From positions 1,339,454 to 1,364,550 of the forward strand of contig BFEA01000163.1 in the NCBI GenBank assembly GCA_003427395.1: DNA of 25,097 bases, in the 5' to 3' direction. Source of the DNA: Chara braunii (taxonomy: Eukaryota; Streptophyta; Charophyceae; Charales; Characeae). Shown in pieces: positions 1-8,208 of this stretch. Both the position numbers and the translations under genes were made by a program. The notes under the pieces were generated by a model, which saw only the letters and a list, made by a program, of their open reading frames with translations, did not search any database and was not told the origin of the DNA. Each line of letters starts with the position of its first letter. Position 1 is the first letter of the stretch.

Positions 1-830
1 TTTTTTTTTAAACAGAACCTCACCGTTCTGGCTCCTACCATTCTGGGGAGCGACAGTCCGGTTCCTATTCCCCCGGCAAGTCAATATGGAATACATAAAA
101 GACTCACACACGCTCCTCCCCATTATGGCTGAGAGGCCCAAGTGGGCGGCATTGATTACTTCCCTAAGGAAGGATATACCACCTCTCAGCCCTGCCTAAT
201 CTATCCTGTACTAACTCTGCCTGCCTATCTGTCTGATCCCAGATCTGCTCCTCTCAGCTATAAAGCTGTCGGATAGCTATGATTATGCAAGAGCATTCTG
301 GAACACTTATGCGCCTTTTGAAACCTCTATAACTCTCCAACAGCCTTTGCCTTGGCCATAATCCCAAGGCCCTTGGTCTTAATGCTGTCCTGATCTATCT
401 GTTACCAAACTTCCAGATCGAAATTACCTCTCCTATGCCCCAAAATCTCTCCCCGTTTTCACCCAACTATGACCCTTAACCCCTAAGCCCTTCCTTCTAC
501 TCCTAACCCTGAACCCCTTCCTTTTAAACCCTAAACCCTACCTTCCAGTACTTGGGTTCCTTTCCCCCTTTCGCTCTTCCCTGAAGTTCCATTTCCAGTT
601 AAGAAATACCTCTCCTATGCCCCCAAAAAATCTTCCTGTTTTCACCCAACTCTGACCCTTAACCCCTTAACCCTTCCTTGTACTCTTAACCCTGAACCCC
701 TTCCTTTTAAACCCTAAACCCTACCTTTCAGTACTTGAGTTCCGTTCCCTCTTTCGCTTATCCCTGTAGTTCCATGATTAGCACCCTTCCCCTCTCCATT
801 TGAAGATCAAATGTGCTCCTTGGATTGATG
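1..830 (-). other. 3' UTR and poly(A) end of LINE A
   Basis: No coding frame is supported here. The stretch lies between the stop of the zf-RVT reading frame and the T9 at 1-9, so it is the 3' UTR of LINE A. It holds three things. A terminal tail block (10-82) recurs in opposite orientation at 12888-12958 with only a few differences. A tandem duplication of about 175 bases lies at 421-775. Each unit of that duplication carries a short CCCTAAA telomere-like motif. The pyrimidine-rich plus strand is a C/T-rich UTR rather than a gene. Confidence 0.75.
421..775. repeat. Tandem duplication in the LINE A 3' UTR (2 units, offset about 182-183)
   Basis: Units lie at about 421-592 and 603-775. Both contain, in order, TACCTCTCCTATGCCCC, TTTTCACCCAACT, ACCCTTAACCCC, CCTGAACCCCTTCCTTTT, TAAACCCTAAACCCTACC, CAGTACTTG and AGTTCCAT. 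The offset is 182 at the start and 183 later, so the units differ by one small indel plus scattered substitutions. This is a true, somewhat aged duplication. Each unit carries two complete CCCTAAA copies (about 525-540 and 708-723). Confidence 0.85.
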
Positions 831-2064
831 CTACTGCTCCATCCCCGAGAACCTAAAGCGTTTCAATATTTCTTCCTCTTGTGCCGGCTGCTGGCGTACC
901 TGGTTCTTCACCGCTTTCCACAGGGCCTTAAGGTGTGTTTCGATGAGTGATAGGAAGATTTCCTTTGCCTCTTGTCTATGCATTGTTGTGCCGTCTATCG
1001 TGATTTGACATCGACGCTTCCAAATGGTCCATAGGGCATATTGTCTTACTAGTTGGAACATATGTTTCTGAAAAGGTTGCCATTGCTTGGGAGTTCGCGT
1101 ACCTAGCAGTAAGGAAATCCTTGAGTTTGGAAACGCACTCCCTGTTACATGTCTCCAAGTGTCTTTGGCCACCTCCCACAACCCTTGCGCCTCTTCACAC
1201 TCTATCAGGCAATGTTGCATTGTTTCCGGAATTCGTCCCTGGCAAACCTTACACCACTCCTGATCCTCACTTCGCTGCCCTCTATTTCTTCGTTGATTGA
1301 GCCAAACATTCACTGGGAGTGCTACATGGGCTATAAGCAATTACATACTCCTTACTGACCCCAGCCGTATCCCCCCCAAGTTTGACCAAGGGAAGGATGA
1401 CAACTGTCCCCTTACCACCCTTACCCTCTTCTCCCATCTCTTTAGCAACGTGGGAGTAATAGGGCAGGAACGTCTTCTCAATTTATACCCTATTTTTGTG
1501 TTGTAATGTAGAATATTTATTCTTCTAGATATTCCCCTTTGACCACTTCTAATGTTCCACGTCCATTCCGCTGGATCCACTTCTAGCTCTGCTATTGGTA
1601 CAGTTGGATTATATAATGTGAATGTCTCTGCCTCAACCACTCTCACTTTCCTCACATACTGCTTGAGGATATAAATCGGTGTTTTTGTTGCGCTGTCTAG
1701 TTGGGACGTGGTGATGTATGGCTGGGGTATGTCATATTTATCTGCAATTANCCAGTCTGGTCTGGAANGCTCTAGCCNCNATATTCTGAAGACCTCCTTA
1801 GGTTCCACCTCATCTACCCATGTGACCCAATCACCCAATCCCCACTTCGTTCCCGCCTGTAGCAGGAGCATCCAATCCTTTGGTATGGCTTCTAGAACTA
1901 TTCTTAGGTTTTCTTGAACTCGGTGACATCCCTTCAGATGTGTTCTTAGTTCCGTGACTGTTTTCCACCTCTTCTCTCCCTCATCCCAGAGATGCTTGAC
2001 CTGCCATACCCCATGGTCTAGCCACCTACCCCATTTAGCGTCTTTTACTCAAACCGTCAGTGGT
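831..2064 (-). pseudogene. LINE A ORF2 C-terminal part: post-RT linker and zf-RVT zinc finger
   Basis: The reading frame from about 2060 down to 831 has no frame change, but a TAA at 1341-1343 interrupts it. In LINE B the matching position encodes Gln, so a one-base CAA-to-TAA change is likely. Before the stop lie the W-rich segments KWGRWLDHGVW and KWGLGDWVTWVDE, also found in LINE B. After the stop comes a zf-RVT domain: in the 831-1340 part, Cys30, Cys33, His43 and Cys48 form the CX2C-HX4C finger, followed by W-rich helices. In L1-like ORF2 proteins this C-terminal finger is thought to bind element RNA or target DNA. Four undetermined bases (1751, 1768, 1778, 1780) fall in the linker. The product ends at residue Gln169 of the last open segment. 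Confidence 0.8.
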
Positions 2065-2846
2065 TTACCCTGGCCCGTCCTTAATACTTGTATTGCAGAA
2101 TAGAGGCTGTCTGAGAACTTCTTCCCTTGTGGTTGGTTCTCTGACCCTTGACGGAAAGATCTCCTTCCAGAGTTTAATGAGTTGAACCCAGTATTCTGAG
2201 TTCCGTATTACATCTACTTGTTCCGTATTTAACCCCTCCCTGGTACCAACCTTCGCCCAATTACCACACATTACCCAAAACTGGCCTGTCATGTTACCTG
2301 GTGTTTTGTATTTAGCCATTTGCCGAATCCTCTCCATCACCATAGGTGTCCACGAAAGCCTCGGATGAGTGATTAGTTTGGCCAGCCATTTAGTCTGCAG
2401 TGCTTTAAGCTGAATTTCGGGATCTAGCACCCACAGAACCCCTTGCTGTTTGGGACTAGTTACATGTTTCCATGCTACTTTAGAGATAAAACGGTCGCTA
2501 TTTACCTTACCCGTCCATAGGTACGCTGCTGCTCTTCTTCTCAATAGAAGTGTCGACGCTTTTGGTGGGGACCATATGGACTCGGCATACCATAACATTG
2601 AGAATATTGAGGCATTAAGTATGAGAGCCCTTCCATATACCGACGTGTACACTGCCGACCAAGCCCCTAGTTTTACCAAAATTTTTGACATCAGGTCTGC
2701 TGCCATAGAGTGATGCATTCCTCCTTCTGTTATTTTAATTCCCAGGTATCTGATAGGGGTCTGTGTCGTCGTCCAATGGAAGCCATCGGATTGTTAGTGG
2801 GAGGCGTGTGTTGTTGTTCCTGCTCTGTTAACCACAAACCTAATCG
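2065..2846 (-). pseudogene. LINE A ORF2, RT thumb and connection region
   Basis: The 217-residue open segment (2718-2065) contains GRALILNASIFSMLWY, YLWTGK, ISKVAWK, KLWKEIFPSR and TREEVLRQPLF. These match LINE B in order (GRVLVINTSILSTGWY, CLWTGK, ISKVAWK, KQWRNCFP, IREEVLRQPLF). Homology extends upstream of the first Met, through TPIRYLGIKITEGG, to about 2846. This is the region just after the FADD catalytic motif in L1-type RTs, so the catalytic core itself is missing. Upstream are a TAA in the frame and a TGA where LINE B also has a lost Trp codon. A frame change near the GPG at 2065 separates this part from the next. Confidence 0.8.
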
Positions 2847-3550
2847 TCAGTTGGTTCCTATTCCACCGGCAAGCCAGAAGAAACATTACATTACAGCAGA
2901 AACTCACGCTTCCTCCCGTTTGGCCGGAGGACCCCTGAACAGCATTGATTGCTCCACCAATGGTGAAGGATTGACTGTCATCTTGCCGTGACTCCCTCTT
3001 TCCTCTCAGACCTGAAAAAACACCAGCTCTGCCAGATAGTGCTGTGTCATCTAGAAAGAGCTCCCCATTGTTTCTATATGCCTGTGCTCTCCCCCTCATC
3101 GGCCCTGCCCATAAGTCGCTGTATCCCCTAAACCATTAAGCCTTCTCCCTTCTTTTGAGGTCTACTAAACCCTAAACCCTAAACCCTGCCCCTCACTTGG
3201 AAGAATTATTTTTAAAATTTCCCCTCCCGCACTCTCGCCTTCCATTGGCGTAACTCCAGACCCCGACTGTATCTCCCCTAATGTGGTGGTATGAGTCCGA
3301 AGCTTTCTCTTTAGAGTTCTGATCCGGAGGTGCTTTGTCTGTGCGCTGCACTCTGCTGCCCAGCGTTTCTTCCTGAGCTAGAGTTGTGCCAGTCCTTCCA
3401 ACAGATGCGATCGTCCCGCAACTCAGCAACTTTCCCATCTATCAACCACGCCCTGCTGAAGCTCCGTCTAGCCTTCCTTAGCTGCTTTTCGTCCTCCGAC
3501 CAAGATAATTTAATCTTTCGCCATCTGCAAAAGATCTCTGCCTGTACCAT
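2847..3550 (-). mobile_element. LINE C remnant, 3' part only (tentative)
   Basis: At about 2846-2874 the plus strand matches the LINE A tail block at 54-82 in 21 of 23 bases over its core (GGTTCCTATTCC then CCGGCAAG). Looser similarity continues for another 100 bases or so (a CTCAC-CGCT-CCTCCC block, then GCATTGATT). This suggests a third LINE 3' UTR on the minus strand, cut where LINE A starts. A three-unit CCCTAAA run lies at 3165-3187, as in the LINE A UTR. A 79-codon minus frame (3550-3311) is basic, with an RWRKIKLSW-KQLRKARRSF stretch that could be an ORF2 C-terminus, but it lacks a finger and I cannot prove it. Apart from this I see no gene here. Confidence 0.45.
3165..3187 (-). repeat. 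Short telomere-like run (CCCTAAA)3
   Basis: Three consecutive CCCTAAA units stand on the plus strand (TTTAGGG on the minus strand, the sense strand of the LINEs). This is the Arabidopsis-type telomere repeat. The run is interstitial, with unrelated sequence on both sides, and stands about 300 bases from the conserved LINE tail block, much as in LINE A. Confidence 0.8.
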
Positions 3551-3573
3551 TTTTTTTTTAATTTTTTTTTTTT
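3550..3573 (-). repeat. Poly(T) tract, possible poly(A) end of a minus-strand retroelement
   Basis: Ten T, two A and twelve T read as poly(A) on the minus strand. It lies about 1.2 kb past the LINE B ORF2 stop at 4753 and could be the 3' end of LINE B. Against this, I do not see the LINE A-type tail block next to it, and the flank at 3526-3549 is not repeated beside the LINE B 5' side near 11680, so no target-site duplication supports it. Confidence 0.4.
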
Positions 3574-3680
3574 GGCCCCAGAAGCTACCCCTGCCCTCAA
3601 TTCTAATTAAAAAAACTCTGCGCCTTTCTCTAAGCCTCGTGAAATCCCTGGTATTCTGACCTCTGTATATCTTGCTTCTG

Positions 3681-3704
3681 TTTAAACCCTAAACCCTAAA
3701 CCCT
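3681..3704 (-). repeat. Short telomere-like run (CCCTAAA)3
   Basis: TTTAAACCCT followed by further CCCTAAA units gives three copies of the plant-type telomere heptamer on the plus strand. It directly borders the artefactual duplication that starts at 3708. Together with the runs at 525, 708 and 3165, it shows that TTTAGGG motifs recur in the 3' parts of these LINEs. Confidence 0.8.
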
Positions 3705-3707
3705 CCG

Positions 3708-4077
3708 CTGTAATGCTGAGTAGTTGAAGGCCCAATCTGGCTTCCTTTCTTCTGGAAGAGGAAGCCCTTTCCCTTTTGGTTGTCGCTTTAAACTTTACCC
3801 CTGAACTCTTGCCATATTGTCCACCTCCGTTCGCTTCAGCGACGTAAATAGTCCTCCCGTAGTTGTCCATTGTCTGTCTCTTATACACATCTAGATGTGT
3901 ATAAGAGACAGCTGTAATGCTGAGTAGTTGAAGGCCCAATCTGGCTTCCTTTCTTCTGGAAGAGGAAGCCCTTTCCCTTTTGGTTGTCGCTTTAAACTTT
4001 ACCCCTGAACTCTTGCCATATTGTCCACCTCCGTTCGCTTCAGCGACGTAAATAGTCCTCCCGTAGTTGTCCATTGT
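3708..4077. other. 166-bp sequence duplicated around a library adapter (assembly artefact)
   Basis: 3708-3873 and 3912-4077 are the same 166 bases in the same orientation, with no difference that I can see. Exactly 38 bases of Nextera transposon-end sequence separate them. Natural repeats in this window are diverged, so perfect identity here points to an artefact. A 166-bp fragment circularised on itself in a mate-pair library and traversed twice would give this structure. The real genome most likely has one copy. An apparent 130-codon minus frame (4074-3682) crosses the junction and contains the known adapter-derived peptide SYTHLDVYKRQ. It is not a gene. Confidence 0.93.
3874..3911. other. 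Nextera (Tn5 mosaic end) junction adapter
   Basis: CTGTCTCTTATACACATCT (3874-3892) is followed directly by its reverse complement AGATGTGTATAAGAGACAG (3893-3911). Each half is the 19-bp Tn5 mosaic end. The head-to-head pair is the junction adapter of Nextera mate-pair libraries. It is synthetic sequence left in the assembly, not a native inverted repeat. Confidence 0.97.
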
Positions 4078-4752
4078 TGGTAACTCCTTACTAATTTAGA
4101 GTTGAGCCTCTCTTTCCTGCCGATACAGTTTTCATATTATCGCCCGATTTTTGTCAACACTCCTTCTCCTCTTCTGACGCTACTCCTCATCCCCTGGCCA
4201 TTTTAGCTTGGTTTTCCGCCGTCTTCAGTGAATCTCGGCCTGTACCGTTGCTTGGGTTCCACCCAAAAATTTCCTCGTGATGTGAACCGCCCTTCAGATG
4301 TTCTGCTGCATCTCTCTTTCCATATGACCCATGGTGTCACCTTCCTGAAGAGACTGAATCAGATCGTTTCTGCCTTGGGGGTCTTAAACAGGAGTGTTAG
4401 TCGTGAGAAGAGGCTGGATGAGTTGTTCGTGGGAGGGGGATGGGAAGAGCACATTCCGAAGAGTCGAGGCTCTCTTCCAGTATTCTGTCGCCTTCTTACA
4501 GCTGGAGGCAGTGGGGGGGTGTTGGATCCGTGTGGGAGAGGTGTGGGGGCGTTTATTCTGTTCCAAGGTGGGCTCTGTGTTACGTAAAACCGTCTGTGCC
4601 TCATAAAAGGGAGGGGCTGGCGACGCAGGCATTCTGCTGGTCAGTGATTTTAATTGACAACGCCTTACGCTTTGCTGTTTAAGTGATGCAAGTCTTCTGG
4701 CGAGTTAGGGGATTCGATGGGTGAGTGTGTGCTGGGAAGAATTCGCTTACCC
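4078..4752. other. Non-coding stretch downstream of LINE B ORF2
   Basis: No convincing gene on either strand: the open frames are short, overlap one another and have no recognisable motif. By position it should include the LINE B 3' UTR. It is fairly G-rich on the plus strand at 4390-4570 (runs such as GTGGGAGGGGGATGGG), unlike the C/T-rich UTR of LINE A. The LINE A-type tail block is absent, so the true 3' end of LINE B stays unassigned. Confidence 0.5.
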
Positions 4753-5455
4753 TTAGTCCCAATTCTCAAAGTGTAAGCTACCTCCTTCTATTTTTGCAAT
4801 TCTGTCCCCTAAAAGCCAATTTTTTTCGAATCTTTTATGACTCGACTCTCTTTTGTCTGGTTGTATTAACCTCTGCTGTTCTTTTTTCTCTCTGGACCAG
4901 CGGGCTCTTATTTCCGTTTGTAATATTAATTTTATTTCTGTCCATCTCTCTTCTATATTTGGTAGTTGACCTTCGAAGGTACTTTTACACCTTGCCTTCC
5001 AAATTACCCAAAGCGCTGCTCTCCTCCATAGGTTGGCCACCCTCGCTGTTTCTCCATCTAAGTCCTCATTTTCTGTTCTGCCCACTAGGAGGTAGAGCGG
5101 GCTGCTGGGAAAGTCGTGACCCGTTAATTTAGCCCAGAGCCTCCCCGTTCTACTCCATGTTTCTTGTGCTTGGTGGCACGATATAAGACAGTGGATCTGA
5201 GATTCCTCGACGCGGTCATTGCACACCTTGCACTGAGCGATTTGCCGCTGGGGGTCTTCGTGTTTCATCCTTTTGGCCAGCCATTGGTTGACTGGTACTG
5301 CCCAGTAGAGTATAAGCCACTGCAGACTTCTGATTCTTACCGGTCTTATGTTTGTGTACTGGCTCCAAGGGATTTTATTTGCCCAGTCTGCGCTTTCGCT
5401 TAGATTCTTTTTCCATCTTTCTGAGATTACTGGAGAGGGTCCTTTGTACGATTGC
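4753..5455 (-). pseudogene. LINE B ORF2 C-terminus with zf-RVT zinc finger
   Basis: The open part 5268-4753 (171 codons) shows the finger Cys13, Cys16, His26 and Cys31 (CKVC-HCLISC), followed by a W-rich helical region and a basic tail ending HFENWD. The frame is open upstream of the Met to about 5455, through IPWSQYTNIRP and LYWAVPVNQWLAKRM, which align with LINE A (FPWSN, VALPVNVWL). The Met at 5268 is therefore internal and not a start. A frame change near 5456-5460 cuts it from the preceding segment. The domain is expected to help nucleic-acid binding at the end of L1-like ORF2 proteins. Confidence 0.8.
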
Positions 5456-5995
5456 CTAGTGTGTAACCCACTTTAACTTCATAGTCATAAATTGGGGTAA
5501 GCTTTTTGGCTCTCCCTGAATTACTGGGGACCGTCCGGCCCCATTCCGCCGATCCATCTCTAGGTCTTTAATGTCTAGGTCCGGCCTGAATAGCCTAACT
5601 CTGTTGGGCTCTGGCTGGATGGATGGGTTCTGTTTTTGACGGTCCTTGGGTGTGCATGCTCGTACTCTTTTGAGGGTATTGAAATTTTGTGTTGACCTTG
5701 GTTCTACTATCTCCCCTGGTTTTACCCAAGATTTGTGCCCATCCTCCAGCTTATAAACGGCGAACTCCGCCTTCCCTTCTTCTGAGTCCGACACCTAGGT
5801 CAGCTTGTAGGCAACGGTTGGGGGGTCTGTCCCTCTTCTTGTGGCCCAATCCCCCACTGACCACTTGGATTTATTCTTCATCAGGAGTGCCCATTTCAGA
5901 GGGACACTTTCTAGGAGTTTGTCTAGCTGTTCCTTTAGGTTGTGAACCCCTTTGAGTTTGGTTCTGAGGTCTAGAGCGGTGGCCCATCTGTTTTC
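5456..5995 (-). pseudogene. LINE B ORF2, post-RT linker
   Basis: Two overlapping open pieces (5794-5456, and one in 5995-5795 in another frame) together match the LINE A linker. SKWSVGDWATRRGT corresponds to TKWGLGDWVTWVDE, and DLRTKLKGVHNLKEQL to ELRTHLKGCHRVQENL. The part from 5794 is acidic at its start (SDSEEGKAEF) and continues to TMKLKWVTH before a TAG at 5456-5458. In LINE A the same stretch flows without a break into the zf-RVT region. The function of this linker is not known; it is a spacer between RT and finger. Confidence 0.65.
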
Positions 5996-6826
5996 TTATG
6001 AGATCCATAAATGTTCTATTTTCCATACTCCCCTGCTCATCCATTTTCTCCAATGCCTGCCTCTCGCGTTTAAGGACCAAGGTTTGCCGTTGTGGTCCTT
6101 CAACGAGGGATTCCCGAATAGCGGTTGCCTCAGAACTTCCTCTCTTATTCTTGGAGATCTTATCTTTTGCGGAAAACAATTCCTCCATTGCTTTATTAGT
6201 GTGACCCAGTGGTCACTTGGCGGGTCCTTTTCCCTCGTCGTTCTCCCCCTTTCCGTTCTTCTTGGATTCCCTGTGGGATTGAGAATCCAATGGTATCCTT
6301 TTATGGTGGGGTCGACCTTGAAAGGTACGAGGTTGCGGATCTGCAGGAGGGCCATTTCGTGCCACAGTAGTTCCTTGTTAAAAAGGAGTTTTATTATCCA
6401 CTTGTGTTGTAATGCTTGAAATTGTACCGTCGGGTTCAAAAGACCTAACCGCCCTTGAAGTTTGGGTCTGGTGATGTACTTCCATGCCACTTTGGAGATG
6501 TAATGCTCTTTTTCTACTTTCCCAGTCCAGAGGCAAGAACCTAATTTCCTTTTGAGGGTTGCGAAAAAACTTGTTGGCGGGTTCCAGAGAGACGCTACGT
6601 ACCATCCTGTAGACAGGATTGAAGTGTTAATTACCAGTACTCTACCCATAAGAGAGACATTGGTTGATTTGTCATTTTGAGTAGAAAACTGGTTCTTGAT
6701 GTGCTGCTGGTTCCTTCGACCAAGATTTGAATGCCCAGAAAACGTATCGGTTGTTGTGCATCCATCTATTGTAATCCCTGGGTGACTTGGGTTTCTTGGG
6801 AAGGGTGTGAGGAGGCTAACCACCAT
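5996..6826 (-). pseudogene. LINE B ORF2, RT thumb and connection region
   Basis: This 276-codon frame contains GRVLVINTSILSTGWY, SCLWTGKVEKEHYISKVAWK, a LLNPTVQFQALQHKWI segment and REEVLRQPLFGNPSLKD, co-linear with LINE A. The first 45 or so residues are out of the ancestral frame: the RFLGIQI motif (canonical YLG) is found in another frame near 6690-6750. So the Met at 6826 is not a true start, and at least one frameshift lies near 6690. Just upstream, TGA and TAG codons stand where related elements carry Trp (INW and LQW positions). It ends with HLWIS before a TAA at 5996-5998. Confidence 0.75.
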
Positions 6827-6840
6827 CCCACTGTTTTGTT

Positions 6841-7158
6841 TCAGTTGATTTTCATTTCGGCTGCGAGTTGGAAGGCTTGCATTGCTTTTGTGAGAGCTTG
6901 GAATGAAGAGTCAGAAGCTATGATCAACACTGTTAGATCGTCTGCGAAGAGAATAGCTGTGGGTATGGGGAGAGTTCTTTCATCTTGTTGGATGACTAGT
7001 CTTTCTAGTGAAGGGTCCTTGCGAAGAAAGGTTGTTATTGCTTTCATTACGAACAAGAAAATTGGTGTTGCGAGTGGATCTCCCTGCCTGATGGATCTGG
7101 TCATTTTGTATTTCTTTGAGAGATGTCTGTTAACCTGTACCATCTCCCTGGCATCCAT
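6841..7158 (-). pseudogene. LINE B reverse transcriptase core with FADD catalytic motif
   Basis: The RT signature RQGDPLATP is at residues 24-32 and the catalytic ILFADDLTVLI at 69-79, with Asp73 and Asp74 as the metal-binding pair (codons near 6937-6948). The motif spacing is normal for L1-clade RTs. The segment ends AAEMKIN before a TGA where a Trp codon is expected. The first Met at 7158 is internal; the preceding frame (7318-7159) holds motif A. The RT once copied element RNA into DNA at the nicked target. This is the best-preserved part of the enzyme. Confidence 0.85.
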
Positions 7159-7569
7159 CTTCTAAAGTTTGGCCCTACTCCCATTTTTTCCATACTTTGC
7201 TGAAGGAAGTCCCAATTTACCTGATCGTAAGCTTTTTCGAAGTCGAATAATAGTATGGTTGCTTGTATTTTTTTATCCCTTATGAGTTTAGTTGCTTCGT
7301 TTAGGGTAACTACATTATCAAGTATATATCTTCCTGGAATGAAAATATATCTTCCTGGAATGAAACCCGTTGGGTTTATGTGAAAACATTTGTCTGTAAA
7401 CTACCGGTAAGAGAGTTATGGGTCTGTAGTTCCCTATCTCTGTGCGGTCTCCCTTCTTATATAGCAGATTGACTACGCCTGTGCTGCAGTCCTCTCCTAT
7501 AGAGCCTTTAGCGAAGGCTTCTTTGAAGAAAGTCGTCACGATTTCCCCTACCTGGTGCCAGTTTGCTTG
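7159..7569 (-). pseudogene. LINE B RT, fingers and palm with motif A
   Basis: The open frame 7539-7318 carries NLLYKKGDRTEIGNYRPITLLPVVYR, an RT finger signature. In a shifted frame from about 7375 to 7170 follow TGFIPGRYI, LDNVVTLNEATKLI and LLFDFEKAYDQVNWDFL. The last is motif A, with the first catalytic Asp. There is a frameshift just after PVVYR and another near 7165. A 21-bp in-frame duplication doubles FIPGRYI. A TGA at 7570-7572 separates this part from the upstream LPKEF motif in the same frame. Confidence 0.8.
7324..7365. repeat. Perfect 21-bp tandem duplication inside the RT
   Basis: 7324-7344 and 7345-7365 are the same 21 bases, beginning ATATATCTTCC. Being a multiple of three, the change keeps the frame and adds seven residues (a second FIPGRYI) beside the finger domain. 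It is probably replication slippage in this copy, but a small assembly error cannot be excluded. Confidence 0.9.
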
Positions 7570-8208
7570 TCAGAACTCCTTCGGGAGCCCATCCCTACCT
7601 GGAGTTTTATTAGGCTGCATACTCTTGAGGGCTTCCAATAACTCTACCTTAGTAATATCTTTTTCTAGGAATTCTATCGCTTTCTGGTTGAGACTTTTGT
7701 CTAAGAATTTTAAGAATTTCTCCCTTGCTTTTCGCACGTTGCCAGAATTTTCAAGGAATGTTTTGGACGCGTAGAGGTTCTGATAAAAGTCTAAAGCTAC
7801 TTTGAGGAGACCTTCTTGCGACGTTTGTATGTTGTCTAGGGAATCCCTTAAGGCATGTATTTTGTTCTTCCTATGACCTGCTTTAATCTTTTGGAAGAAG
7901 AATTTTGTCATGTTCTGGTTGCTTTCCCAATCCTTTACTCTAGCTCTTATGGCCAAGTCCTGCCTTCTCCATTCCGCCCATTGACTAAGTTCTGCTCGTG
8001 CTTCTTCGAGGAGATGTTCATACAAACTTGCTCCAGGGTTAGCTATTAGATTAAATTTTGCAATATCAACCATTGCCTCAAGGCTTTGCTGTCTTGCCTT
8101 CCTTCTGCTGGCTTCCCTTCTTGAGAAGAGACTCGCCCAATGACTTATTTCCCGGATGGTTTGTAGGAGGTCTCTTACTAATTCCCCTTCTTCAAGTTTC
8201 CCCTTCAT
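7570..8208 (-). pseudogene. LINE B ORF2, endonuclease-RT linker and start of RT
   Basis: This 212-codon frame is rich in charged helix formers (EEARAELSQWAEWRRQDLAI, KDWESNQNMTKFFFQKIKAG) and ends with SMQPNKTPGRDGLPKEF. That ending is the L1 RT-0/RT-1 signature (K-PGxDGLPxEF). The TGA after LPKEF is an in-frame nonsense change, since the same frame runs on through 7539-7318. The upstream frame is open without a Met through FKTRWEEMKG, after a TAA near 8230, and joins the endonuclease part. The linker aligns the nicked DNA with the RT active site in related elements. Confidence 0.8.

Larger units (their letters stand above)
1..2846 (-). mobile_element. LINE A, 5'-truncated L1-type non-LTR retrotransposon
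   Basis: Read on the minus strand, this copy begins inside the reverse transcriptase, just before the conserved RYLG motif (about 2742-2755). It runs through the post-RT region and zf-RVT zinc finger, has about 830 bases of 3' UTR and ends in poly(A), seen as nine T at 1-9. The order RT, linker, zf-RVT, poly(A) is that of plant L1 elements. Protein comparison with LINE B in this window shows shared blocks such as KxWxxIFP, TREEVLRQPLF and a PVN-W segment before the finger, so both belong to one lineage. The 5' truncation is usual for target-primed reverse transcription. The copy is dead: there is a frameshift near 2065-2075, further stops, and a TAA at 1341-1343. Its 3' flank, and so its target-site duplication, lies outside the window. 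Confidence 0.85.

Noticed and set aside
2794-3099. 101-codon minus-strand ORF as a separate gene
   Set aside because: It spans the LINE A/LINE C junction. The Helical or RT-like reading differs by frame and no conserved domain is seen over its length.
3165-3704. True telomere or chromosome end
   Set aside because: Only three heptamer units stand at each site, with unique or LINE sequence on both sides.
3874-3911. 38-bp palindrome as a natural terminator or transposon end
   Set aside because: Both halves equal the Tn5 mosaic end used in Nextera libraries, so it is synthetic.
3682-4074. 130-codon minus-strand ORF with a doubled sequence
   Set aside because: It exists only because the adapter and the artefactual duplication extend the frame; the junction translates to the adapter peptide.
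5952-6419. 155-codon plus-strand ORF
   Set aside because: It is antisense to the LINE B linker and thumb, which show protein-level homology to LINE A.
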